A stretch of DNA of 64,000 nucleotides from UBA2357 sp041916775 (GTDB lineage: Bacteria; Pseudomonadota; Gammaproteobacteria; Burkholderiales; Rhodocyclaceae), in assembly GCA_041916775.1 (NCBI GenBank), contig JAYRYZ010000004.1, positions 1-64,000 of the forward strand. The letters are read 5' to 3'. Position numbers and translations under genes: made by a program. Under the pieces are notes generated by a model. The model did not search any database. It was not told the origin of the DNA and saw only the letters and a list, made by a program, of their open reading frames with translations. This document shows, in pieces, positions 8,172-17,200 of this stretch (the first letter of the stretch is position 1; every line of letters begins with the position of its first letter).

Positions 8172-9545
8172 ATGATCAAACCGCGGGAAGTCAGCACCAT
8201 CGAGGACGCGCGCGCCATCGTCGAGGCGCGCGGGCTCAGCCACGTGAAGGTTGCGCTGTTCGACAACGACGGCGTGATGCTCGGCAAGTACATGAGCCGC
8301 AGCAAGTTCTTCTCCGCGCTGGAGAGCGGCTTCGCGTTCTGCGACGTCATCGTCGGCTGGGACGTCAAGGACAAGCTCTACGACAACACCCGCTACACCG
8401 GCTGGCACACCGGCTACCCGGACGCGATGGTGCGCGTGCTGCCGCATACCTGCCGCGAGATCCCGTTCGAGAACGGCATGCTGCTGTTCCTGTGCGAGCT
8501 CGACCAGGCCGCCGCGGCCGTGTGTCCGCGGCGCACCTTCGGCCGGGTCATGGAACGCTGCGCGGAGATGGGCTTCGACGCCTATGCCGCGCTCGAGTAC
8601 GAGTTCTTCGTGTTCGACGAGACACCGCATTCGATCCGCGACAAGGGCTTCCGCAACCTCAAGCCCTTCACGCCGGACTGGATGGGCTACTCGGTGATCC
8701 GCAACTCGGTGCATGCCGACCTGTACCACCAGATTCTCGCGCTTGGCGAGCAGATGGATTTCCCCATCGAGGGCCTGCACACCGAGACCGGCCCCGGCGT
8801 GCTCGAGGCCGCGCTCGCGGTGGACCGCGCCGAGGCCGCAGCCGACAAGGCGGCGCTGTTCAAGACCTTCATGAAGGTGCTCGCACAGCGCAACGACCTG
8901 ATGGCCACCTTCATGGCGAAGTGGTCGATGGACTACCCCGGCCAGTCCGGCCACATCCATGTCTCGCTGCGCCACCACCAGAGCGGCAAGTCGGCCTTCT
9001 TCGACCCGGCCGAAAAATGGAACATGGGCAAGCTGCAGCGCCACTTCATCGCCGGCCAGCAGCGGCTGATGCCGGAGTTGCTGGCCATGGTGTCGCCCAC
9101 GGTGAACAGCTACCGCCGCCTCATCCCCGGCTACTGGGCGCCCACCGACGCCACCTGGGGTGTGGAGAACCGCACCACCGCGCTGCGCCTCATCCCCGGC
9201 AGCGACAAGTCGCAGCGGGTGGAATACCGCCTCGGCTCGGCGGACGGCAACCCCTACCTGACGCTCGCGGTCGCGCTCGGCTCCGGCCTGTGGGGCATCG
9301 CCAACGAGTGGGAGCCGCACGAGGTGGTGCTCGGCAACGGCTACGACCGCAAGCACGCAGACGAGCTCGCGCTGCCGCGCACACTGTGGGACGCGGCACA
9401 GCGCCTGAAGGCCTCGACCGCGGCGCGCGCGCTGTTCGGCGACGCCTTCGTCGAGCACTTCGCCGCAACCCGCGAGTGGGAGGAGCGCGAGTTCCGTCGC
9501 CACGTCAGCGACTGGGAGCTCGACCGCTACTTCGAGATCATCTGA
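8172..9545 (+). CDS. Glutamine synthetase-like gamma-glutamyl-amine ligase
   Basis: A 457-aa protein of the glutamine synthetase fold, of the type (PuuA, IpuC, GlnA3/GlnA4) that joins glutamate to amines using ATP. Seen: YAALEYEFFVFDE (metal-binding glutamates), EGLHTETGPGVLEAAL, SGHIHVSL, YRRLIPGYWAPTDATWGVEN and SQRVEYRLGSADGNPYL. The overall length and lack of the tyrosine-adenylylation region of GlnA support an amine ligase rather than the housekeeping enzyme. Its neighbours are an aldehyde dehydrogenase, an iron alcohol dehydrogenase and a class I amidotransferase, so the product is probably a gamma-glutamyl amino alcohol. The amine itself is inferred, not shown. The ATG follows GGAGAGGAGAC. 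Confidence 0.85.
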   Translation: MIKPREVSTIEDARAIVEARGLSHVKVALFDNDGVMLGKYMSRSKFFSALESGFAFCDVIVGWDVKDKLYDNTRYTGWHTGYPDAMVRVLPHTCREIPFENGMLLFLCELDQAAAAVCPRRTFGRVMERCAEMGFDAYAALEYEFFVFDETPHSIRDKGFRNLKPFTPDWMGYSVIRNSVHADLYHQILALGEQMDFPIEGLHTETGPGVLEAALAVDRAEAAADKAALFKTFMKVLAQRNDLMATFMAKWSMDYPGQSGHIHVSLRHHQSGKSAFFDPAEKWNMGKLQRHFIAGQQRLMPELLAMVSPTVNSYRRLIPGYWAPTDATWGVENRTTALRLIPGSDKSQRVEYRLGSADGNPYLTLAVALGSGLWGIANEWEPHEVVLGNGYDRKHADELALPRTLWDAAQRLKASTAARALFGDAFVEHFAATREWEEREFRRHVSDWELDRYFEII

Positions 9546-9588
9546 ACCGGATCAACCTGCAGCCCGCGCCGCGGGCATGGGGACGCAC

Positions 9589-10980
9589 ATGGTCAACACC
9601 CTGAAAACCTTCTCGCCCATCGACGGCTCGGTCTATGTGGAGCGCGCGCTCGCCGACACCAGCACGATCCGCGACGCGCTCGAGCGTGCCGAGGCCGCGC
9701 GCAGCGCCTGGAAGCGCACCCCGCTTGTCGAGCGCATCGCCGTCACGCGCGCCGCGGTCGCAGCCTTTGCCGCGCAGGAGAAGGACATCGCGACCGAGCT
9801 CTGCTGGATGATGGGCCGGCCGATCCGCTATGCGCCGGGCGAGGTGCGTGGTTTCGTCGAGCGTGCCACCTACATGGCGGACATCGCCGAGACCGCGCTC
9901 GCCGACGTGCGCCTGCCGGACAAGCCCGGCTTCACCCGCTTCATCCGGCGCGAGCCGCTCGGCCTCGCCTTCGTCATCGCGCCCTGGAACTACCCCTACC
10001 TGACCGCGGTGAACGCGGTGGTGCCGGCCTTGCTTGCCGGCAACGTGGTGTTGCTCAAGCACTCCGCGCAGACCCCGCTATGCGCCGAGCGCATGGTGGA
10101 GGCCTTCCGCAGCGCCGGCCTGCCGGATGGCGTGTTCCAGTACCTGCACCTCAGCCATGCGGATACCGAGCGGCTGATCCAGGCGCACGAGGTGAACCAC
10201 GTGGCCTTCACCGGCTCGGTCTCGGGCGGGGCGATGGTGGAGCGCGCTGCGGCCGGGCGCTTCATCAGCTCCGGGCTGGAGCTCGGCGGCAAGGACCCGG
10301 CCTATGTGCGCGCCGACGCCGATCTCGCGCATGCGGTGGACACCACCATCGACGGCGCCTTCTTCAACTCCGGCCAATCGTGCTGCGGCATCGAGCGCAT
10401 CTATGTGCACGCGTCGGTGTATGACGCCTTCGTCGAGCAGGCAGTGGCGCTGGTCAAGCAGTACGTGCTCGGTCGCTCCGACGACCCGGACACCACCCTC
10501 GGCCCGGTGGTGCGCGCCGAAGCCGCGGCCTTCGTGCGCGGCCAGATCGACGAGGCGGTGGCGCAGGGCGCGACCGCACACATCGACCCGGCCCTGTTCG
10601 CGGCGAACCGCGTCGGCACGCCGTATCTCGCGCCGCAGGTGCTCACCGGCGTGGATCACCGCATGCGCGTCATGAGCGAGGAATCCTTCGGTCCGGTGGT
10701 CGGCATCCAGAAGGTTGCCGATGACGACGAGGCGGTGGCGCTGATGAACGACAGCGACTACGGCCTCACCGCCGCGATCTTCAGCCGCGATGCGGAGGTT
10801 GCGGCGGCGCTGGGTGACCGTATCGACACCGGCACGGTGTTCCTCAACCGCTGCGACTACCTCGACCCGGCGCTCGCCTGGACCGGCGTGAAGCACTCCG
10901 GGCGCGGCTGCACCCTGTCGTCGGTGGGCTACGAGCACCTCACCCGGCCGAAGTCCTTCCATCTCAAGACCCAACTCTGA
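9589..10980 (+). CDS. Aldehyde dehydrogenase (NAD(P)-dependent)
   Basis: A 463-aa aldehyde dehydrogenase. Motifs: APWNYPYLTAVNAVVPALLA, GNVVLLKHSAQTP, FTGSVSGG, the catalytic glutamate in LELGGKDP (near residue 231) and catalytic cysteine in NSGQSCCGIER (near 265), then MSEESFGPVVGI. A second cysteine directly after the catalytic one is noted. An ATG at 9577 in the same frame is possible; 9589 (MVNTLKTF) is preferred for the GGGGA just upstream. It lies between the gamma-glutamyl ligase and the iron alcohol dehydrogenase and is predicted to oxidise a gamma-glutamyl aminoaldehyde to the acid, the job of PuuC in putrescine breakdown. The specific aldehyde is inferred. Confidence 0.88.
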   Translation: MVNTLKTFSPIDGSVYVERALADTSTIRDALERAEAARSAWKRTPLVERIAVTRAAVAAFAAQEKDIATELCWMMGRPIRYAPGEVRGFVERATYMADIAETALADVRLPDKPGFTRFIRREPLGLAFVIAPWNYPYLTAVNAVVPALLAGNVVLLKHSAQTPLCAERMVEAFRSAGLPDGVFQYLHLSHADTERLIQAHEVNHVAFTGSVSGGAMVERAAAGRFISSGLELGGKDPAYVRADADLAHAVDTTIDGAFFNSGQSCCGIERIYVHASVYDAFVEQAVALVKQYVLGRSDDPDTTLGPVVRAEAAAFVRGQIDEAVAQGATAHIDPALFAANRVGTPYLAPQVLTGVDHRMRVMSEESFGPVVGIQKVADDDEAVALMNDSDYGLTAAIFSRDAEVAAALGDRIDTGTVFLNRCDYLDPALAWTGVKHSGRGCTLSSVGYEHLTRPKSFHLKTQL

Positions 10981-10988
10981 GGGCCATC

Positions 10989-12158
10989 ATGGATCTCTCC
11001 CACTACCGGATGAACTGGAACTACCCCACCGCGGTCCGCGTCGGCGCCGGCCGCATCGCGGAGCTGCCTGCAGGCTGCCGCCAGCTCGGCATGCGCGCGC
11101 CGCTGCTCGTCACCGACCCTGGCATCGCCGCGCTGCCGATGGTCGCGGCCGCGCTCGCGGCGTGCCGTGCCGACGGGCTCGCCGCGGGTCTCTTCCACGA
11201 CATCAAGGCCAACCCCAACGGCCGCAACGTCATGGATGGTGTCGCCGCGTTCAAGACCGGTGGCCACGACGGGGTCATCGCCTTCGGCGGCGGCTCGGCG
11301 CTGGATGCGGCCAAGGCGGTCGCGCTCATGGTCGGGCAGGACCGCCCGCTGTGGGATTTCGAGGACGTCGGCGACAACTGCAACCGCGTGCGCGTCGAGG
11401 GCATGGCACCGGTGGTCGCGGTGCCCACCACCGCCGGCACCGGCTCGGAGGTGGGCCGCGCCTCGGTGATCACCGACGAGGACGCGCATGTGAAGCGCAT
11501 CATCTTCCACGCGCGCATGCTGCCCGCGCTGGTGATCCTCGACCCGGAGCTCACCACCGGCCTGCCCGCGCGCATCACCGCCGCGACCGGCATGGATGCG
11601 CTCTCGCACAACCTCGAGGCATACTGCTCGCCGTACTTCCATCCCATGGCCGAAGGCATTGCGCTGGAGGGCATGCGCCGCGTCAAGGACTGGCTGCCGC
11701 GCGCGGTGGCCGAGGGCGGCGACGTCGAGGCGCGCCTGCAGATGCTGGTGGCCTCGGCGATGGGCGCCACCGCGTTCCAGCGTGGTCTGGGCGCGATGCA
11801 CGCGCTCGCCCACCCGCTCGGCGCGCTCTACGATGCCCACCACGGCATGCTCAACGCCATCCTCATGCCCTATGTGCTGCAGGCCAACCGCAGCGTCATC
11901 GAGGAGCCGATGGCGCGCCTCGCCCGCTACCTGGATCTGCCCAAGCCCGGCTTCGAGGGTGTGCTCGACTGGGTGCTGCGCCTGCGCGAGACGGTGGGCA
12001 TCCCGCACCGGCTCGCCGACATCGGCATCGACGACCGGCAGGTGGATCTCGTCGGCACGATGGCGGCGGTCGACCCCTCCGCGGGCAGCAACCCGATCGC
12101 CTTCGACGCCGCGCAGTACAGCTACCTCTTCGTCAAGGCGTGCGAAGGGCACCTCTGA
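10989..12158 (+). CDS. Iron-containing (type III) alcohol dehydrogenase
   Basis: A 389-aa group III alcohol dehydrogenase. The NAD-binding half carries GVIAFGGGSALDAAKA and VAVPTTAGTGSEVGR; the metal-binding half has D203 and H207 (TGMDALSHNLEAY), H271 (GAMHALAHPLGA) and H285 (DAHHGMLNAI), matching the D-H-H-H iron site of the family. It starts 9 bp after the aldehyde dehydrogenase, so the two are co-transcribed. In a gamma-glutamyl pathway it would oxidise the hydroxyl group of a gamma-glutamyl amino alcohol to the aldehyde used by the preceding gene, in place of the PuuB oxidase of the putrescine route. A 4-hydroxybutyrate- or 1,3-propanediol-type substrate cannot be excluded. Confidence 0.88.
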   Translation: MDLSHYRMNWNYPTAVRVGAGRIAELPAGCRQLGMRAPLLVTDPGIAALPMVAAALAACRADGLAAGLFHDIKANPNGRNVMDGVAAFKTGGHDGVIAFGGGSALDAAKAVALMVGQDRPLWDFEDVGDNCNRVRVEGMAPVVAVPTTAGTGSEVGRASVITDEDAHVKRIIFHARMLPALVILDPELTTGLPARITAATGMDALSHNLEAYCSPYFHPMAEGIALEGMRRVKDWLPRAVAEGGDVEARLQMLVASAMGATAFQRGLGAMHALAHPLGALYDAHHGMLNAILMPYVLQANRSVIEEPMARLARYLDLPKPGFEGVLDWVLRLRETVGIPHRLADIGIDDRQVDLVGTMAAVDPSAGSNPIAFDAAQYSYLFVKACEGHL

Positions 12159-12180
12159 TCCAGCGTGGCGGGAGCGCGTC

Positions 12181-12888
12181 ATGAAGATCGGCATCCTGCA
12201 GTGCGACGACGTCATGGACAGCCTGCAGCCGGCGCATGGCAACTACCCCGAGATGCTCGGCGCGCTGCTGCTGGAGCAGGACGCCGCGCTCGAGATCGTG
12301 CTCTACCCGGTGCACCGTGGCGTGCTCCCGGCCGCACCGGGGGAATGCGACGGCTACATCACCACCGGCAGCCGCCACGGCGTCAATGACGGCCTGGCAT
12401 GGATCGCCGCGTTGCAGGATTTCGTCGTCGCGCTCCATGCCGCGCGCCACAAACTGGTCGGCATCTGCTTCGGCCACCAGATGATGGCGCGCGCGCTCGG
12501 CGGCGCGGTCGAGAAGTCCGACAAGGGCTGGGGTGTGGGCATGTCCTTCAACGACGTGCTCGTGAAGAAGCCCTGGATGGAACCCTTCAAGCCCTCCATC
12601 GACCTCGTCGTCAGCCACCAGGACCAGGTCACGCGCCTGCCGCCCGGCGCCGAGGTGCTCGCCAGCAGCCGCTTCTGCCCGGTCTACATGATGCAGATCG
12701 GCGAGCACTTCCTCGGCGTGCAAGGCCACCCCGAGTTCTGCAAGGCTTACTCCTGCGACCTGATGCAGGCCCGCCGCGGCAGCATCATCCCGGAAGCGCG
12801 CGTGCGCGAAGGCCTGGCCTCGCTCTCCGCCGAGGTCGACGACCGTCTGATGATGCGCTGGATCGTGCGCTTTCTCACCCGGCATTGA
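12181..12888 (+). CDS. Class I glutamine amidotransferase-like gamma-glutamyl hydrolase
   Basis: A 235-aa single-domain class I amidotransferase. The nucleophile is C96 in VGICFGHQMMARALGG and the His/Glu pair is H183 and E185 in GVQGHPEF. Proteins of this kind include GMP-synthase-like amidotransferases and gamma-glutamyl hydrolases such as PuuD-type and IpuF-type enzymes. It begins 22 bp after the iron alcohol dehydrogenase and ends the set, so the simplest role is release of glutamate and an amino acid from the oxidised gamma-glutamyl product. The hydrolase role is inferred from context. The ATG follows GGGAGCG. Confidence 0.83.
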   Translation: MKIGILQCDDVMDSLQPAHGNYPEMLGALLLEQDAALEIVLYPVHRGVLPAAPGECDGYITTGSRHGVNDGLAWIAALQDFVVALHAARHKLVGICFGHQMMARALGGAVEKSDKGWGVGMSFNDVLVKKPWMEPFKPSIDLVVSHQDQVTRLPPGAEVLASSRFCPVYMMQIGEHFLGVQGHPEFCKAYSCDLMQARRGSIIPEARVREGLASLSAEVDDRLMMRWIVRFLTRH

Positions 12889-12965
12889 GCACGCGAGCGT
12901 TGAAACGTGCGCGCACAAGGGCGTCATACTGTCGAGCCCACCCCCGATCGTCACAGGAGAGACGC

Positions 12966-13493
12966 ATGAACACGCAGGCGCACACGTCTGACGACGCGAG
13001 CCGGCTCGAACGCGCCAAGTCCGCTGCTGCGGAGCTGATCGTCGCTGCTCGCAGCCTGCACATCGCCAGCGTCACAGTCGATGGCATGCCGCTCGCGAGT
13101 TATGCGCCCTTCGCCCGCGATGTTGATGGTGCCTTCCTCATTGCGGTGAGCACCCTCGCCGCGCATGGCAGGGGGCTCGCTGCGGCGACGCGTGTCTCGG
13201 TGATGATCGTCGAGGACGAGCAGGTCGCGCGACAGATCTTCGCCCGTACCCGCGCGGTATTCGACTGTCGTGTCGAGGCTCAGCCGGGGGCCGCGCGTGC
13301 CGACGTGTTTGCCACGTTGCGTGCCCGCTTCGGCGACGTCGCGCAGATGCTGGAAGGGTTGGGAGATTTTGCCGCCTACCGTTTGGTGCCGGAGGCGGGG
13401 CAGTTCGTGATGGGCTTCGGCGCTGCGTTCGAGCTGCCGGACGGTCGCCTTGCCGACATGCGGCCGGTGCGTATCGAGCGGCCTGCGGGCTGA
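12966..13493 (+). CDS. HugZ-like / pyridoxamine 5'-phosphate oxidase-fold protein
   Basis: A 175-aa protein of the split-barrel flavin/haem-binding fold. LHIASVTVDGMPLASYAPF and GQFVMGFGAAFELPDG match the HugZ-like haem-utilisation group. Members bind haem or flavin; the exact reaction here is not determined by sequence. The start ATG at 12966 has CAGGAGAG upstream. It is separated from the amidotransferase by 77 bp, so it may have its own promoter, and it faces the acpH gene with an 18-bp gap. Nothing ties it to the gamma-glutamyl pathway. Confidence 0.7.
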   Translation: MNTQAHTSDDASRLERAKSAAAELIVAARSLHIASVTVDGMPLASYAPFARDVDGAFLIAVSTLAAHGRGLAAATRVSVMIVEDEQVARQIFARTRAVFDCRVEAQPGAARADVFATLRARFGDVAQMLEGLGDFAAYRLVPEAGQFVMGFGAAFELPDGRLADMRPVRIERPAG

Positions 13494-13511
13494 GCGTCTG
13501 CTTGGTGTGGA

Positions 13512-14102
13512 TCAGACGGTACCGCGCGCGAACGCCGCAGCGTCCGGCAGAAACTGCAGGAAATCCGCCTCCAGCGTCGCACGGTGTTCGTGCAGCGCCG
13601 CACCGCTGCCGGTGAGCAAAGCCGGTTCGCGCAGACGCTGCGCGATGCGGTCGAGCGCATGCGCAATCGTCGCCGCGTCCGCATAGCTCGCGAGCCAGTC
13701 GTCGGCGCGCATGCGCGGCAGGAGTGCGGCGAAGCGCGCTGGCAGGTGGGGAGCAAACTGCTGCGCGAGCGCATAGGTCTCGGCCGTGAAGTGCTTCAGC
13801 GGCTCGTCATGTAGCCGCACCCAGTGGCACGCCAGAAAGTGGTCGTAGAACATATCCACCATCACCCCCGACACCCGCCGCCAGCGCGCACCCAGCCGAG
13901 CGCGGCTCGCATTGAAGGCAGGGTGGCGATCGGCGAAGCTGTCTACCGCGCGATGCAGCCGTACCCCCTCCGCGAGCGCGGTTGGCAGGCCCGCCGGCAG
14001 CGGCCCCTTGACGAAGTCCCCGATCAGCCCCCCGACGCGCAGCGCGTCGTCATGACGGGCGAGGTAGGCGTGGGCAAGGAAGTTCGTAGCGGGCTCCGGC
14101 AA
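13512..14102 (-). CDS. acpH: Acyl carrier protein phosphodiesterase
   Basis: A 196-aa protein of the ACP phosphodiesterase family (cytoplasmic, removes the 4'-phosphopantetheine arm from holo-ACP). The N-terminus NFLAHAYLARHDDALRVGGL, then GDFVKG, VRLHRAVDSFADRHPAF and VDMFYDHFLACHW match E. coli AcpH; the conserved histidines and aspartates of this HD-like metallo-fold are present. Length is the same as the family norm. It is divergent from the alpha-2-macroglobulin gene, with 172 bp between them. Confidence 0.88.
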   Translation of the reverse strand: MPEPATNFLAHAYLARHDDALRVGGLIGDFVKGPLPAGLPTALAEGVRLHRAVDSFADRHPAFNASRARLGARWRRVSGVMVDMFYDHFLACHWVRLHDEPLKHFTAETYALAQQFAPHLPARFAALLPRMRADDWLASYADAATIAHALDRIAQRLREPALLTGSGAALHEHRATLEADFLQFLPDAAAFARGTV

Positions 14103-14274
14103 GACGACTCAGGTGTGCGAGGAGTGTAGCAAGCGTGGTGCAGGTGTTCGAGGTGCGTACGCCGCATTGTGCGTCGCGAAGAGGCTGTCCGCGGTGTTGG
14201 CCGCGCGCGGCTTGTGTCATGCTTGCAGACTCTTGCATGGCATGGACACCGTCCATTTCGAAGGACTCTTGAGA

Positions 14275-17200
14275 ATGAGAATGCGCAATCTGTTGCTGTC
14301 CGCATGTGTCGCGCTGGGAGTGTTGTCCGGGTGCGCGGAAAGGGCCGATCCGGTCGTGCCGCTGGTGCCGCAGAAGGCTGCGCAGAAGCGCACCGCCGAG
14401 GGGCTGGAGGCGCTGAAGGCGCAGTTTGCGGGCAAGCCGCTGACGGTGAGTGAGGTCTCCGAGCGCGACATCGACGGCGCGAGCGCGCTGGTGATCGCGT
14501 TTTCCGCGCCGCTCGACCCCGAGCAGGCACTGGAGCGGCTGGTGAGCGTGGTGGATGACAAGGGTGCGCGGCTGGAAGGCGGCTGGGAGCGCTCCGAGGA
14601 CCTGCGCGAGATCCGGCGCCGGCCGCTGGAGCCGGGGCGCAGGCTGACGGTGGCGGTGGCGCCGGCGACGCGCAGCATCGCCGGGGTGCCGCTCGGCGAG
14701 GCGCACCGCGCCGAGCTCACGACGCGCGACCAGCCCGCGACGATCGGCTTCGCCAGCCGTGGCACGCTGCTTCCGACGCGGCTGGCGGAGGGGCTGCCGG
14801 TGATCGCGCTCAACGTGAGCAAGGTCGAGGTCGAGTTTCACCGCCTGCGCCCGGAGCGGCTGCACGCTTTCCTTGGCGACTGGAACCGCCAGAGCGCGCT
14901 GGACATCTGGCAGCTCGGCGACCTCTCGGCCAGCGCCGACCTGGTCTATACCGGTCACTTCAGCCTGGAATCGCGCCCCAACACGCGCGAGCGCCAGGTG
15001 CTGCCGGTGGATGGCATCAAGGCGCTTTCGGCGCCCGGCGTTTATCTCGCGGTGATGCGCCCGAGCGGCCAGTGGCGCGGCACGCTGCCGGTGACGGTGT
15101 TCACCCGCAGCGACATCGGCCTGTCGGTGCGGCGCGGTGCGCGCACCCTGGACAACTTCGTGCAATCGCTGGAATCCGGGCGGGCATTGTCGAACGTGAA
15201 GGTGGAGCTCATCGACGAGAAGGGTCTGAAGCTCGCCGACGGCTTCAGCAACGGCAACGGCCATGTGCAGCTGCCGCTGCACGCGCAGGGGCGCATGGTG
15301 CTCGCGACCCACGGCAACGACACCAGCCTGGTGGCGCTCGGCGACCCCGCACTCGATCTCGCGGAGTTCAAGGTGGATGGCCCGGTGGCGGGGCCGCTGT
15401 CGCTGTTCGTGTTCGGGCCGCGCGACCTCTACCGGCCGGGCGAGACGGTGCCCTTCAACGCCCTGCTGCGCGACGCCGACGGCCGCGCGGTGCCCCCCCA
15501 GCCGGTGAAGGCCACGCTAGTGCGGCCGGATGGCGAGGCGGCGCGCAGCTTCGTGTGGGAGGCGGGCGCGGACGGGCTCTACCAGACCCGCTACACGCTC
15601 GCCGACGATGCGGCCGGTGGGCGCTGGCAGCTGCGCCTGGATCTGGGCGGCATGAAGGTGGTGCATGAGTTCCTGGTGGAGGACTTTCTGCCCGAGCGTC
15701 TTGCGCTGGAACTCTCCGCCGCCCCGGGGCCGCTCGCGAGCGCGGACGTGCCGCAGATCACCGCCCAGGGCCGTTACCTGCACGGCGCGCCGGCGTCGGG
15801 CAACCGCATGATCGGCCAACTCTTCGTCGCGCCGCTGCGCGAGGCGGTACCGGCGCTGCCCGGCTTCCAGTTCGGCGATGCCGCGGAGCAGGGGCTGGAG
15901 CGCATGATCGAGCTCGAGGAGCGCTGGCTGGACGACGACGGCGCGGGCGAATGGACGCTCGGCAACGAATGGGGCGGCGCGCGCTCGCCGTTGGAGCTCA
16001 CGCTGCAGGCGAGCGTGCAGGAATCCGGCGGCCGGCCTGTGACGCGGCGACTGAGCCTGCCGGTGTGGCCGGCCGAGCGCCTCGTCGGCATCCGCCCGTT
16101 GTTCAACGGCACCACGGTGGATACCGGCAGCGACGCGCGCTTCGAGATCGTGGTTGCGGACCGCGCCGGCCAGCGCCTCGCTGCCGAGGGCCTGGAGGTG
16201 CGCCTGGTGCAGGAGCGGCGCGACTATTTCTGGCAGTTCTCGGAGTACGAGGGCTGGTCCAGTCAGTTCAACCAGAAGGACGTGACGCTGTCCTCCGCAC
16301 TCCATGCGGTCACCCCGGACGCCAAGCTGGAGGTGGCGTTGCCGGTGGAGTGGGGCGGCTACCGCGTCGAGGTGCATGATCCGCAGACCGGACTGGTGAG
16401 CAGCGTGCGCTTTCAGGCCGGCTACGACTGGCAGCAGAACGCCGAGGAGGGCGCAGTGCGCCCCGACCAGGTGCGGCTTGCGCTCGACAAGCCGCGCTAC
16501 CAGGCGGGCGAGGTCGCGCAACTGCGGGTGGAGCCGCCCGCCGCGGGCAAGGGCTACCTCGCGGTCGAGTCCGCCGACGGTGTGCTGTGGTGGCAGGCGA
16601 TCGATGTGCCGGCCGAGGGCAAGAGCTTCCCGCTGCCGATTCCGCAGGACTGGGCACGCCACGACCTGTATGTGAGCGCGCTGGTCGTGCGCCCGGGCGA
16701 GCGCGCCGCGCATGTGGTGCCGCGGCGCGCGGTGGGCCTGCTGCATCTGCCGCTGGACCGCGAGGCGCGCCGCCTGGCGGTGACGCTGGAGGCGCCGGCG
16801 AAGATGCGCCCCGGGCGGGCGCTGCCGGTGAAGGTGTCGGTGCCCGGGCAGGCGGGCCGTGCGGTGCGGGTGCTGGTGTCGGCGGTGGATGTCGGCATCC
16901 TCAACCTCACCCGCTTCGCGACACCCGACCCCTTCGAGGCCTTCTTCGGCCGGCGCGGCTATGCGATCGACCAGCTCGACGTGTATGGCCAGCTGATCGA
17001 GGTCGGCGCGGCCAAGCGCGGCCGGCTCGCCTTTGGTGGTGACGCCGAGCGCGATCGCGGCGGCCGCGCGCCGATCAGCTCGGTGACGCTGGTGTCGCTG
17101 CAGGCCCAGCCGGTCTTGCTCGACGCCAACGGTGAAGGCGAGGTGCGGCTCGACATCCCCGACTTCAACGGCGAGCTGCGCATCATGGCGCAGGCCTGGA

